Of a stretch of DNA of 64,000 nt, positions 9,100 to 19,169 are shown piece by piece. Below the pieces are notes generated by a model. It saw only the letters and a list, made by a program, of their open reading frames with translations. It did not search any database and was not told the origin of the DNA. Origin of the DNA: JAGQOZ01 sp041399205 (GTDB lineage: Bacteria; Planctomycetota; Planctomycetia; Pirellulales; Pirellulaceae); NCBI GenBank assembly GCA_041399205.1, contig JAWKTK010000007.1, positions 186,001-250,000 on the forward strand, read 5' to 3'. Each line of letters begins with the position of its first letter. Position 1 is the stretch's first letter. The position numbers and the translations under genes are program-made.

Positions 9100-12000
9100 T
9101 CAGCTGACGACAGACTTTAATTCTTCGTCTAACAGCGCCATATTGAACGTTCTGAGACCAAACGAATTACCTTCGGCGAAGACATCATCAACCGTTTGAG
9201 TTGTCTTGACGTTTTTACTGGCGGTTCGCGAAGAATCCGCGACGGCGTTGGCTACGTAGGTGCCTGCTTGGAAAGCGTAGACCAAGTCGGCGGTGGTAAA
9301 ATCGCCGTCGTGGTTCCAGTCCCCTTCTTCAAACGTGGAATTGCCGACAATCGAGTCTTCATATTCGCCAGCGGCGAAGACAAGTACCAAGTCAGACGAA
9401 TTGAAGACGCCGTCATGGTTCGAATCACCAGGAACTTCTTGGACGCCAATCGAACCGGGCGAACCACCATCGGCAGAACTGGAACGCCAGCTAGCCTTTA
9501 CGTTCCAACTGGTCAGATCGCTGGCATTCGGGTTGACCAATTCCAGCGAAGGACCGGCGCCGTCTGTGTCCACATACCAATCATCCGCGTAGGCAAACTG
9601 ATGGAATATTTGGCCGTACGTCGCCACGGAAAGTGTTTCACCACCGTTAGACAGCCGTCCGGACCATTCGCCCGCGATATTAAATTGGTCGCCGTAACGC
9701 AGCTGAAAGGCGTCGGCGTTTTCGACTACCAGAATCGTTTCGCCTGGATTCAACATTGTGGAAGCGGCGGTCGAAAAATCAAAATCGACGCCCTGCGACG
9801 CTCCTTCGATATCCACCGAGACCAATGCCACACTGGAAAGATCGATGGCAGTCGAACCGACGTTGACGAACTCCAGAAATTCAAATTCGTCCGAATTATC
9901 AAAGCCAGCCACAACTTCGGCCGTGGTTGGATCAGCCGGATGGTAATGGACTTCACTGATTCGCAACGAATTAGCAACTTCTGTTCCCGTGGCTTCGGAC
10001 GCCACAAACTGGATCGGATCCGACCAATGACTCCAGCGTCCCGTGGCATCTTCCATACGAACTCGGACTCGGTACGTCGCACCCGGCACCAACTGGCTTC
10101 CCGGAACGGTGATATTCGAATCGTAAGTGCTGATTTCGCCCGATTCCCACAACGACGTAATTTCATACTTTCTGGGCTGAGTCGGATCAAACGAGGGCGA
10201 ATTGGGATCCGTGACTTCGGCAATACGCCACTCCATGGCAGAAAAAGCATCGCCCTGTGGATCACTAAACGCACCCGCTGCAAATCGCAGATCATCTATC
10301 GCAAAATTCGCATCGCCAACGTAGGTGATGCTTGGTGTTACCGGCGCTTCATCGTCATCCAGGATGCGACGATTGAGCTGGGAATCGGTTCGAGAAACAA
10401 CATAGTTTTTCATATGCTGCATCATGCCGGGAAAATCTTTTGTAGGTGCGTTACGACTGGTGTAATACCGACCTTGCCCTGATTTGGAGGAATTCACGTT
10501 GCGCGATGTCATGATCGGGTTGTAATCCCACATCGCTCGATCTGCATCTACCCAAGACGGTTGACCTGGCGTGTAAATGAACGACGCGAATTCATCAATC
10601 AGCATTCCGGTCTGTTCTGGGTTGTACAGCAAGTCGACATATTCGCGGAGCCGATTGCGATACTCATGCGCAAAGGCGTCGTTGTCGGCGACCTTACGTT
10701 TGAAGTCGTGGTTGCCATCACCATACATGTTGTTGGCCCACGTTAAGTCCAAATCCCATGGATGAACTTCAAACTTGCCTGTTTCCGGATTGTGATAATA
10801 GAAATAGTTTTTGCCGTAGGCGATGTCATAATGGTGAATTGATTCTACAACCGAACGGTAACTGTAATATTTCTCGAGATCTAAATTGGCTTCCCACCAC
10901 TCCGGATCGGGTGAACTACTGCGATACGCGCGAATAAAATCTCGGACATCCGACGCATTTGATGGTTGCGTCGGGCCTTGGTTGTTCGACGAACCTGCGT
11001 AGTTTTCAATCTTATAGAGATTACCGTCGGGCAAGTCGTGCTCTTCTAGCATGCGGCCATCGGGCTGTTCAATGGCCATGTACATGCCCCAGAAATCGCC
11101 ATCGTATTGCGATGTTCCTGATTCAGTAGCGTCATCGACCACTCGGAAATGAACGTAGTTTGTGTTGGGCGCTTCGACATCCATCAGATTGAACAGTTTG
11201 AATCCGACGGCTTCGAATAACCCCTGTTCACCTCGATGATCAAAATCGCCCTGTTGAATGATCGCCGAAAAATTCAGCTTATCCCATTCGGTATCGTATT
11301 CGTTACCGTAATCATCTTTTGCTTGGAAACTGTGGCCTCGATTGAAATCGAATTTCCACATATTCTTGCCCATGGCATACCGCCACACACCACCTCGAGC
11401 TCGATAGCGAATGTGGTCATACACCTTGCCGTCGTATATCAATGTCCCCTCCCATTGATATTCACTGCCAGTGTAACCGCTACGTAGATCGGTTCCCGGA
11501 TGGTATTGTGCATCCAAGACATCTTGGTTTTTGGTGATCAATTGGTAGACCGCTTTGTCTTCCATTTGAGAAAAGTCATAGGTTACAGGATCTGTAGAAC
11601 CAGGCCGAGCTGCGCCCGTCCACGTGGGCAGACCGTTGTAGACGTAATAATTGAAGTTAGGCGAAGGATCGTCTTCGTATGGACCCGTGACCGAAACACC
11701 CTTCGTATCGACGGCGCTAATACGGTAGCGAACCAAGTGCCGATGCTGGTTCAACGAAGCGGGCAGGACAATGGTATAAATCGAATCGTTCGCTTCGACG
11801 TCTCCGTTGGTGCCGTTATCGTACATAGCCAAGGCAGTCCAGGTGGTTCGATAGGCGTCGTCCGTGATGCTGATGTAGCTACCAGGCGAAACGACTTGAT
11901 ATTCCAACGAAACATTCTGCACACCATCGGCATCGGTCACTTTCACAGTGATAGTCACATCATCTGCGTCGGTGGGCTGCTGAGGCGAATGTTCTACTTG

Positions 12001-14412
12001 TCGCATTTGCGGCGCGATATTATCCGTGCGAATCGGATTTGCTACGCCTGGTGACGGTGTGGCCGAGCGCCAACTTCCACCCAGGTCATTGTCGGCGTCC
12101 GGATTCAGCAATTGCAGTGACTTATCCGGAGCTTCACCTACAACGGGCCACGGAAACCCAAGTTTATAGTCAACCGTGTCAATTAAATCACCGCCTGCCG
12201 AACGCAGTTCAATTCGTTCGCCCGAATTTCGCAGAGTGCCTTCCCATTGGCCCATTGCCGTGACATCAAATTCCGCTTGAAACATCGCAGCGTCTTGAGC
12301 CACCACAACGTAGCCGCCGGCTGGAATGGATGCATCGTTCGGGAAAGTGAAATCGACACCCGCCGTAAAGACCCAACCGCCCAGGCTGACAGGCTGGTCA
12401 CCCTTGTTATAGAGTTCAATGAATTCGACCCAATTCGTTTTGTCATTGGGATCGGAATGAACTTCGTTAATCACAATCTGTTGTTGTTGCGCCAACGAAT
12501 TGATCGCAACTTTCACTTCGGCCTGACTGGATGCTTGACCGTCATTGGCAGCGTAAGCAAAGGAATCAACGCCCAAGAAGCCAGCTTGAGGAGTGTATGT
12601 GAACGTTCCATTTGACGAAAACTGTACGGTCCCATGCGTGGGCTGTCGCACGATGGATGCCGTCAAGGCGTCGCCTTCAATATCCGTGTCATTCCGCAAC
12701 ACGCTTTGCGCAGCCGTGACCACGATTGCCTCATCCACTTTGCCAAAATACGTGTCGTCATTGGCTGTCGGAGCGTCATTGACCGGCGTCATGCGGATGG
12801 TGGCGGTGGCAATATTGGACAAATCTACGCCGTCGCTCAATTGATATTGAAACGTATCTGAACCAACGTAATTCAATGGCGGACGATAAACCAAAGTGCC
12901 GTTGTTGTCTTCGATCGAACCAAGCGAAGGCGGAGTAATGATGGTGATTTCCAGCACATCACCTTCGGCGTCGACATCATTCTGCAGCACGCCATTCGCA
13001 CTGGAAAGCGTCAGCGTCGAATCTTCCGGAATGCCAATGGAATCGTTCACCGCCGCGGGCGGCGTGTTGATTACTAGCTGCACCGTAGCGTTGGCAGAAC
13101 GACCGGTACCATCAAAAATGCGGTACTGAAACGACGTGCTGCCGGCAAACCCTTGAGGATCATATCGAAACGAACCGTCGGCTTTTAACGTCAACAATCC
13201 GGCACTGGGAGCCTGAACCAATTCCGCCGTCAGTGTCGCGCCGTCAATATTGACGTCATTGGCTAATACGCCCACCAAGGCAGGAATGTCGAGCACCTGC
13301 CCGGCGAGTGACTTATAGCTGTCACTGACCGCAACAGCGGCGTCGTACTTGTTGGTAACGGTGATGGTCACCGTCGTCGGCTGGGACACTCGGAAATCCT
13401 TTGCCGTATACGTAAACGTGTCGGTTCCATGAAAATTGGCTTCCGGGGCGTAACTGAACGATCCATTCGGATCCAGACCTAACGCGCCGTGCTTGACATC
13501 TTCGACCAAAACAGCGGTCAGCGAGTCACCGTCGGCATCCGTATCGTTCGCCAACACTCCGGGTTGCTGGACGACACCCAGGAACGTGTCTTCTTCGAAC
13601 TGATATTGATCCGCGTTAGCAACTGGAGCTTGGTTGTTGTAGTAGGCGTGAATTTCCGAATAAACTTGATTTACTTCGGCCGCCGACAACTGTCCGTCAT
13701 AAATGCGAATCTGGCCGATATCGCCGGTGAAGCCATTGCCCGATGTCAGCAACTGGCCAAGGGAGATTCCCAGATTCGCTCGAGCCGCCGTGCTGGCTCC
13801 GGTTACCGTGCTGGGCGTCCCATCATTGACGTACAGCGAAAGATTGCCGGCGGATCGAGTTAACGTGGCGACTTGCAGCTGACCGTTGTTCAGTCCGGTT
13901 TCTTCAGAACGAACGGTCACCGAGGGAGTCAAAAAATCAGATCCCATTCCGGCCGTGATTTGTCCACTGGCATTGATGCTAATGCCCCAGTCTTGCGTGA
14001 AGCCTCCATTACTGCTGTCCACAATGGCTGAATTCTTAAACCATTCCGCTTGGCCGCCCACAAGGTCTTGACTGGCGGTGGCAAACGCGACGACCACGGA
14101 AAAATCATTCGCACCGGCCAGCGGCGAGTCCGCTTTGTCCACCGCCAGCGCGTCAACGCCGTCGGCTGCGTCAAACCGAATTACAGGCCGACCTCCAAGT
14201 CCGTCGTCAGCCCATTGAGGAACGCCAACCGCGGTTGTGGCCACGACTCCCAGGCTGTCGGTCCAAGATTCCACGTTGGAAGTGGTCGCCGTAACATGAT
14301 CGCTGGCGTTCCAATACGCCACCAAGTCACCGGCCAATAGTTCACGGTTTTCCAGCGATTCGATTTGCCGAGCCGAACGGGTGGATTTTCCTTTGAATCG
14401 TTTTGTTGACAT
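9100..14412 (-). CDS. Second giant LamG / Ig-like / lamin-tail / CotH / dockerin-like protein
   Basis: About 1,770 residues from the ATG at 14412, preceded by GGAGG at 8-nt spacing; this start is clearly better than the frame opening at 14475. A basic N-terminus with the LEPR-XLL-like motif LENRELLAGD is followed by a LamG domain, four Ig/cadherin-like repeats, a lamin-tail domain (starting IVINEVHSDPNDKTNWVEF), an Ig-like spacer, a CotH domain (RYRARGGVWRYAMGKNMWKF, DGDFWGMYMAIEQPDGR, FEVHPWDLDLTW), a second lamin-tail region and a twin EF-hand module (DSNHDGVFNSSDLV and GDWNHDGDFTTADLV). It is a paralogue of the gene at 822-6212 with the same domain logic but a divergent CotH subtype and no chitobiase-like pair. 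Predicted to be surface-exposed; CotH implies possible secretory kinase activity. Confidence 0.88.
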   Translation of the reverse strand: MSTKRFKGKSTRSARQIESLENRELLAGDLVAYWNASDHVTATTSNVESWTDSLGVVATTAVGVPQWADDGLGGRPVIRFDAADGVDALAVDKADSPLAGANDFSVVVAFATASQDLVGGQAEWFKNSAIVDSSNGGFTQDWGISINASGQITAGMGSDFLTPSVTVRSEETGLNNGQLQVATLTRSAGNLSLYVNDGTPSTVTGASTAARANLGISLGQLLTSGNGFTGDIGQIRIYDGQLSAAEVNQVYSEIHAYYNNQAPVANADQYQFEEDTFLGVVQQPGVLANDTDADGDSLTAVLVEDVKHGALGLDPNGSFSYAPEANFHGTDTFTYTAKDFRVSQPTTVTITVTNKYDAAVAVSDSYKSLAGQVLDIPALVGVLANDVNIDGATLTAELVQAPSAGLLTLKADGSFRYDPQGFAGSTSFQYRIFDGTGRSANATVQLVINTPPAAVNDSIGIPEDSTLTLSSANGVLQNDVDAEGDVLEITIITPPSLGSIEDNNGTLVYRPPLNYVGSDTFQYQLSDGVDLSNIATATIRMTPVNDAPTANDDTYFGKVDEAIVVTAAQSVLRNDTDIEGDALTASIVRQPTHGTVQFSSNGTFTYTPQAGFLGVDSFAYAANDGQASSQAEVKVAINSLAQQQQIVINEVHSDPNDKTNWVEFIELYNKGDQPVSLGGWVFTAGVDFTFPNDASIPAGGYVVVAQDAAMFQAEFDVTAMGQWEGTLRNSGERIELRSAGGDLIDTVDYKLGFPWPVVGEAPDKSLQLLNPDADNDLGGSWRSATPSPGVANPIRTDNIAPQMRQVEHSPQQPTDADDVTITVKVTDADGVQNVSLEYQVVSPGSYISITDDAYRTTWTALAMYDNGTNGDVEANDSIYTIVLPASLNQHRHLVRYRISAVDTKGVSVTGPYEDDPSPNFNYYVYNGLPTWTGAARPGSTDPVTYDFSQMEDKAVYQLITKNQDVLDAQYHPGTDLRSGYTGSEYQWEGTLIYDGKVYDHIRYRARGGVWRYAMGKNMWKFDFNRGHSFQAKDDYGNEYDTEWDKLNFSAIIQQGDFDHRGEQGLFEAVGFKLFNLMDVEAPNTNYVHFRVVDDATESGTSQYDGDFWGMYMAIEQPDGRMLEEHDLPDGNLYKIENYAGSSNNQGPTQPSNASDVRDFIRAYRSSSPDPEWWEANLDLEKYYSYRSVVESIHHYDIAYGKNYFYYHNPETGKFEVHPWDLDLTWANNMYGDGNHDFKRKVADNDAFAHEYRNRLREYVDLLYNPEQTGMLIDEFASFIYTPGQPSWVDADRAMWDYNPIMTSRNVNSSKSGQGRYYTSRNAPTKDFPGMMQHMKNYVVSRTDSQLNRRILDDDEAPVTPSITYVGDANFAIDDLRFAAGAFSDPQGDAFSAMEWRIAEVTDPNSPSFDPTQPRKYEITSLWESGEISTYDSNITVPGSQLVPGATYRVRVRMEDATGRWSHWSDPIQFVASEATGTEVANSLRISEVHYHPADPTTAEVVAGFDNSDEFEFLEFVNVGSTAIDLSSVALVSVDIEGASQGVDFDFSTAASTMLNPGETILVVENADAFQLRYGDQFNIAGEWSGRLSNGGETLSVATYGQIFHQFAYADDWYVDTDGAGPSLELVNPNASDLTSWNVKASWRSSSADGGSPGSIGVQEVPGDSNHDGVFNSSDLVLVFAAGEYEDSIVGNSTFEEGDWNHDGDFTTADLVYAFQAGTYVANAVADSSRTASKNVKTTQTVDDVFAEGNSFGLRTFNMALLDEELKSVVS

Positions 14413-14574
14413 CTGGTTCGCCTCCGTCGACGAGCAAATCTGCGGGTTGGGTAGAATGGACTGCCGATAATTCAACGATTATACCTGGATAATCGGTAAA
14501 TCATGAATTTCTAGCGAAGATTCTTCCGCAAACAAGTTCGCAAATGACGGACATTCGAAGCATTGGCAAATTAG

Positions 14575-17500
14575 CTAGTTTTGCCGGATCGCTGGATCGG
14601 CACCGAGGGTACCGACCAGCGAGTCCACGAATTCAGGCAACGTAATTCGCTTCAATTGATCTTGCGCGAACTGCAATTTTTGAGGAATGCTGTCCGGACA
14701 GTGATCGCCAAGACTTGTTGACATCTGCTCCAGATAGGCAATTCGGCGGTTCCAATGAAGCTGTTCTAACGCCTGCTGCGTAGCCAGTCGTTCGTGATAC
14801 CAATCGCTTTGCAAGAGATTCTCTAACGTGAACATGGCGCGAATTGATTCGTCATGCGCGTCTTTACCTTCATAATTGCCGAAGGCCATGATGTGCAGTA
14901 ATGCTTTCAGTGGCGGACACGCGAATTCGACCGTATTGTCTTCAAAGTAGTTTTTGGCAATGCGTTCTTGCGTCTCGACAATATTGTTAATGCCGTCCAC
15001 GTAGTCGTCCAGCGACTGCACTTCCGGACGAAGCATTTCGGTCGTAAAGAGATTGGTCGGATCACTGAAAACTCGACCGAAAAACGCCGACACAAATCGA
15101 TCATTAATACGGTACCCCAGACGACTAGCCAACACCTTCTTGCCATCCAGTGTGAAATCATCAATCCGATCCAAATAGCCGTTTTCCAGCAGATATTTGG
15201 GTTCGCGTTCAAAGACAAACATGCGAGACCAAACTTCGGGGATGACCAAACTGATATCATGATCAAAGCGATAATTCGGTCCAATATAACCAGCCGAACT
15301 AGTGAAACACGCGTTGCCCGTCACGATGTAGCTGACCAGCGCATTATTCAAATCAATGATGGGTGGCATTGAGTTAAACGGGCCTTTGGTCAACGCTCCT
15401 TCTGAACCTGCGCCGGTCGTAGAAGGAGACTTACCCGTCAAGCTAGAGATGAACTCCATGAACAATTCCGGAAGTTCTTGGTAGTGAATTGGATTGTAAA
15501 CCGCCAGCGGTCTAATCCCCAATTTATGATCGGCTGGATTATTCCGTCTTCCTGGCAGTACCGAATTCACAGGAAACGGAACTCGATGACCTAAGGGAAT
15601 TCTTCGATGGAAACGCGCTCCTACTTCGGCCAGATAACGTGCGCGAGGATTATCCAGATCAGGGCGATTTTGTAGGTATCTGGGATTCTTGGAAATGTCA
15701 CCGTCCACGATCCGCGGGTTCGAAGTCGATACACAAAACTGCGGAGAGTCGGCTTCGATAAATGAACGAATCACCTTGCGAATCGGCTTGCTGAATTGGT
15801 CAAACAAGATCGTGTCTTCCACCATGGCGCGAGCTTCATCGCGGCTGAGCGGTTGATAGTTTGAAAAGAAATTGCCTTTCCGAGAAAAATCGGCTTCGGC
15901 CGTCTTGTCGTACCCGCGAACAATTGCTTCATCAGGCCGCTGAAAGAGACGATATTCACAGTTCTGGACGAACTTGTATGACGGTTGCTGCAATGACGGA
16001 TGCAAATACTGCAACTGCCCCTTGGGGACCACGACCGAAGCCGAAATATCATCTTCTTCCTGAAGCTTTTCCGCAGCGAAAAAATCTTTGCGCAAACCAA
16101 AAGTCCGCCAGGCACCATCCGGCATAAAACCAACTCGGCAATAGCGACTTAGCAGCTTTTGTTTGCGATACTTTAGTTCGTGCCCCGGCAGTCCATTGAT
16201 GATGTCAACACTAAAGCGACTGCGCCAATCGTCTCCCCAATCCGGTTTATAGAATCGTTTGACCATCAAAACCAAGTCGCGAATGTGCTGAGGAACCGTG
16301 CGAATCCATTCGTTATAGGCGTCTGTGAATTCGGTGTTGGGGGTCAGCAATCGCACCACGGATCCCAGCGAACGATCGGCGCTGAGCAGTTTTCGGCTGG
16401 TCTTTCCGGGTGCTTTAGGATTCTTGTAGCGGCCGCCAAAATTTCGATTGATGATCTTTTCCACTTCGTCAAAGTCACGCTGGAAATCGTAGGCCAACAC
16501 CGGTCCGGAAATCATGGAATCGGTAATCGGTTTGGAAATCTCGGATTTGCCACCGCCCGACACGGTGCACGGCTTGTGGCAGTGAGTGCCTTCGGCCACT
16601 GTGCCCACCAATCGCCAACGAGCGCCGACGTGCGGCTTGATCATTTCGATCTTATAGCCGGAAGGCAGCACGTACGTGTGGTTCGGACGCAATTTCAAGC
16701 TTTGCGATTGCCCGTTTTGTTCCCAAGCAATCTCCTGGCGACGAAGATGAATGTTCACGGATTCAGGGACATAGACAATGTCTGCATAAGACTTGTCGAC
16801 TCCGTATCCTTCGGGCTGAAGGTCCATCAGCGAACCAAACTGTTTCACCACGTCAGTAAACGCGTGATCTACTTCACGGTGGAATTCGCTTAAGTGAAAC
16901 CCTTCGCCAAGATCAAAGCGAGGAAAGACCAAAGTGCCGCCCGCGTGCTCTTCTTCACACATTCCCATCAGGTTGGCCGCGTAACTGATCTGACCTTTGA
17001 CCTCCTTCTTGCAATACCCAAAGTAGTTATCCGCAATCACGGTTACCACGACGCCGCGATGGTCTCGACACGTTACCTTAAACGCCTGCCCGTCATTGTA
17101 GATTTCGCTGGCATCACTCCATGCCATTCCATCTTTCTTTTGTCGCTCGGTGGCAGCCGAAACGTGTGGCAGCCCAAGTTCCTTTTTGGTGAGACGAATT
17201 AAATGTGGCGCCAAAATTACGCAACCGGTATGTCCCGACCAATGCTGGACGTCTAGGCGAGCGTCATTTTCGGGCAGATACGGATCGCCAGCATTACCAA
17301 AAATCGATTCCACGAAATCCAAGTTGGCGACTAGACTGCCCGGTGCGAAGAAGCGAACTTCGATGGTCTTTTCCGCACAAAACCCTTCCACTTCGGGACA
17401 AACCAAGGGACGCAGTAACAGCGAAACAAAGGTTTCGGCGGAGTTCGATTGCGTTGAAGTATAAGGAAGCTGCAGCAACTCTGACGGCGGCTGAAAGGCC

Positions 17501-18030
17501 CTTTGCAACAGCATGGCAAAGGTAAATTTGGGCACGTCCTTCTTGTCGGCAGGGACAGGATACCCGCCTTCGACAACATGAAACACACCCTGCGTTGTGC
17601 GCCGATCTTTGGCTGGATTGTGGCAAACGCCCTGAAAAACCCGATACGATTCCAAAATGGCATTGCGGTATTCGTCTTTGTCTGGCGGCAGAGAATAAAT
17701 CCGAGAAAGACCGTGGCGATCCAAAACCAATGTGTCGCTTGGCAACCACTGCTCCGCTGTTTCCGTGGGTGTGTCCTGCAAATACTCAGTCAGAAATTGC
17801 GAAATAGCCTGATCGGCTGGGCATAGCCTATTATTTTCACTAGTGCGTTGACGAATACTGTGCAGAATCGGCGCCCCCACTTCTAGAAACGAAGATTCGC
17901 CAGCCGCGCTGGCGATAGGAAGCCCATTTGCCGCCAGTTTGAGATTAGCATATTCGACCAATGGCTGGTCTGTCGAAGCACCGTCATCGTGAGCGCGAAA
18001 TCCAATTGACTCGCAAAGCGGACGTTTCAT
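14575..18030 (-). CDS. Large conserved protein, candidate PPi-type phosphoenolpyruvate carboxykinase
   Basis: 1,151 residues from the ATG at 18030, supported by GGAAAGAG upstream; the frame opens at 18069. No signal peptide, so cytoplasmic. The length (about 130 kDa) matches the diphosphate-dependent PEP carboxykinases described in Entamoeba and some bacteria. A glycine-rich loop GGGKSEISK lies near residue 490, and TTGAGSEGALTKGPFN near 880 looks like a substrate loop. A classical ATP-PEPCK P-loop is not seen. PPi-PEPCK interconverts PEP + CO2 + Pi and oxaloacetate + PPi. The assignment rests on my memory of the family size and loops, not on alignment; if wrong this is a conserved uncharacterised cytoplasmic protein. 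A phosphofructokinase lies nearby (19968-21386). Confidence 0.5.
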   Translation of the reverse strand: MKRPLCESIGFRAHDDGASTDQPLVEYANLKLAANGLPIASAAGESSFLEVGAPILHSIRQRTSENNRLCPADQAISQFLTEYLQDTPTETAEQWLPSDTLVLDRHGLSRIYSLPPDKDEYRNAILESYRVFQGVCHNPAKDRRTTQGVFHVVEGGYPVPADKKDVPKFTFAMLLQRAFQPPSELLQLPYTSTQSNSAETFVSLLLRPLVCPEVEGFCAEKTIEVRFFAPGSLVANLDFVESIFGNAGDPYLPENDARLDVQHWSGHTGCVILAPHLIRLTKKELGLPHVSAATERQKKDGMAWSDASEIYNDGQAFKVTCRDHRGVVVTVIADNYFGYCKKEVKGQISYAANLMGMCEEEHAGGTLVFPRFDLGEGFHLSEFHREVDHAFTDVVKQFGSLMDLQPEGYGVDKSYADIVYVPESVNIHLRRQEIAWEQNGQSQSLKLRPNHTYVLPSGYKIEMIKPHVGARWRLVGTVAEGTHCHKPCTVSGGGKSEISKPITDSMISGPVLAYDFQRDFDEVEKIINRNFGGRYKNPKAPGKTSRKLLSADRSLGSVVRLLTPNTEFTDAYNEWIRTVPQHIRDLVLMVKRFYKPDWGDDWRSRFSVDIINGLPGHELKYRKQKLLSRYCRVGFMPDGAWRTFGLRKDFFAAEKLQEEDDISASVVVPKGQLQYLHPSLQQPSYKFVQNCEYRLFQRPDEAIVRGYDKTAEADFSRKGNFFSNYQPLSRDEARAMVEDTILFDQFSKPIRKVIRSFIEADSPQFCVSTSNPRIVDGDISKNPRYLQNRPDLDNPRARYLAEVGARFHRRIPLGHRVPFPVNSVLPGRRNNPADHKLGIRPLAVYNPIHYQELPELFMEFISSLTGKSPSTTGAGSEGALTKGPFNSMPPIIDLNNALVSYIVTGNACFTSSAGYIGPNYRFDHDISLVIPEVWSRMFVFEREPKYLLENGYLDRIDDFTLDGKKVLASRLGYRINDRFVSAFFGRVFSDPTNLFTTEMLRPEVQSLDDYVDGINNIVETQERIAKNYFEDNTVEFACPPLKALLHIMAFGNYEGKDAHDESIRAMFTLENLLQSDWYHERLATQQALEQLHWNRRIAYLEQMSTSLGDHCPDSIPQKLQFAQDQLKRITLPEFVDSLVGTLGADPAIRQN

Positions 18031-18419
18031 TTTTAGTCTCTTTCCTGTGAACAGTAGCGTGCACCGCAAAATAGACCCGACACACGCAAATTTTCCAACG
18101 GTGTCGATTCAACCGCCAAGGAATCGAAAGCCACCGCATCTTCTCAAGAAGATCCGCTGGCGACAAGGCGTGATTCACTGGGTGTGTGGATGGTGCGTTA
18201 CGCAAGCAATCTTGACAAAACCGCCTTACGTCCTGGCCAGGGTATATGCCGTTAACGTCTTCATTTTGTTACAATTTTGGTTGAAGACAGGCTTCAGAAA
18301 TCACGATCGGACAGTGACGCCAGCAAGAGAATTCCGCATAGGCTTTCTGTTGGCATCGTGTTCGATCAATCGTAAAACACAAGACACATTGATTAACACT
18401 GAAGAATGGGAGACATTCG
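18031..18419. other. Divergent intergenic region
   Basis: About 390 bp between the minus-strand PEPCK-like gene and the plus-strand TerB-like gene, so it should hold both promoters. TTGACA occurs at 18212-18217 and TATATG at 18243, but the 25-bp spacing is too long for a standard sigma-70 promoter. No supported gene. Confidence 0.45.
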
Positions 18420-18983
18420 ATGGCAAGTGATGCACTCAGGCGCCGTGGCCAAGCGTTGGAAGATGCTTTTTTTGCGGCGAAGGACAGACAACTGCTGGAT
18501 CAACTTCGTGATCACATGAAAGAAGAACAATGCTGCGCCGTTCTCAAGCAAGCCACCGGAATTTCGTCCGAAGTGGTCCTGAAAGAACTCTTGGCGGCGG
18601 GCATTAACGAACTGACCATCACGGCCGTGGGCATGATCCCACTGGTTCAGGTTGCCTGGGCTGATCGCTCCATGAACGAAGCAGAACGCAATGCGGTCCT
18701 GGAAGCTGCCAATCAATCCGGTATCAGCCAGGAGCATGCAGCCTACCCGTTACTGCTTAAGTGGCTGGAACATCGACCGGCGGATTCGCTGTATGCGACG
18801 TGGGCCGACTACATTGAAGCGCTTAAGAATACGCTGGACGCCGGTTCGTTCCAAGCTTTGTCCAGTGACATTGTGCAACGCATCGAGGCGGTGGCAGAAG
18901 CGGCCGGTGGAATCTTGGGAATTGGCAAGGTTTCTCAAGTGGAACGAGAAGCAATTGAAAGTATTGCCGGTCATTTGAGCTAA
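18420..18983 (+). CDS. TerB-like domain protein
   Basis: A 187-residue soluble, mostly helical protein with GGAG seven bases before the ATG. The central stretch TAVGMIPLVQVAWADRSM followed by NEAERNAVLEAANQSGIS matches the TerB/DjlA-like helical domain pattern (hydrophobic helix, A-D-x-x, then E-R-x-x-(I/V)-x-x-A). The C-terminus contains a Gly/Ala-rich segment (AAGGILGIGKVS) and a terminal helix with EREAIESIAGHL, like a second half-repeat. TerB-like domains are associated with stress responses and metal binding, but planctomycete members are uncharacterised. No function beyond the fold is claimed. Confidence 0.7.
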   Translation: MASDALRRRGQALEDAFFAAKDRQLLDQLRDHMKEEQCCAVLKQATGISSEVVLKELLAAGINELTITAVGMIPLVQVAWADRSMNEAERNAVLEAANQSGISQEHAAYPLLLKWLEHRPADSLYATWADYIEALKNTLDAGSFQALSSDIVQRIEAVAEAAGGILGIGKVSQVEREAIESIAGHLS

Positions 18984-19169
18984 CGGAATCGAACTCGGCT
19001 GCTGGTGAATACAGCGCCAACGGGCCTCCAGTTGGCCAATCTAGCAGCGTTTTTCAGCAGCGAATCGCTGATAACTCGTCGTGCCGAAGCAAGCTTCCAT
19101 CATGGCGCGGCGTTTTAGCGAAGCTGATTTGACAGATCCGATTCCCGTTTGCCTAAGGAGAAACCAAAC

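Noticed and set aside
9196..10482. 428-codon plus-strand open frame inside the second giant gene
   Set aside because: Antisense to the lamin-tail and EF-hand coding region, no domain, no start signal; shadow frame.
18212..18248. TTGACA and TATATG as a promoter
   Set aside because: Spacing of 25 bp is too long for a standard sigma-70 promoter.
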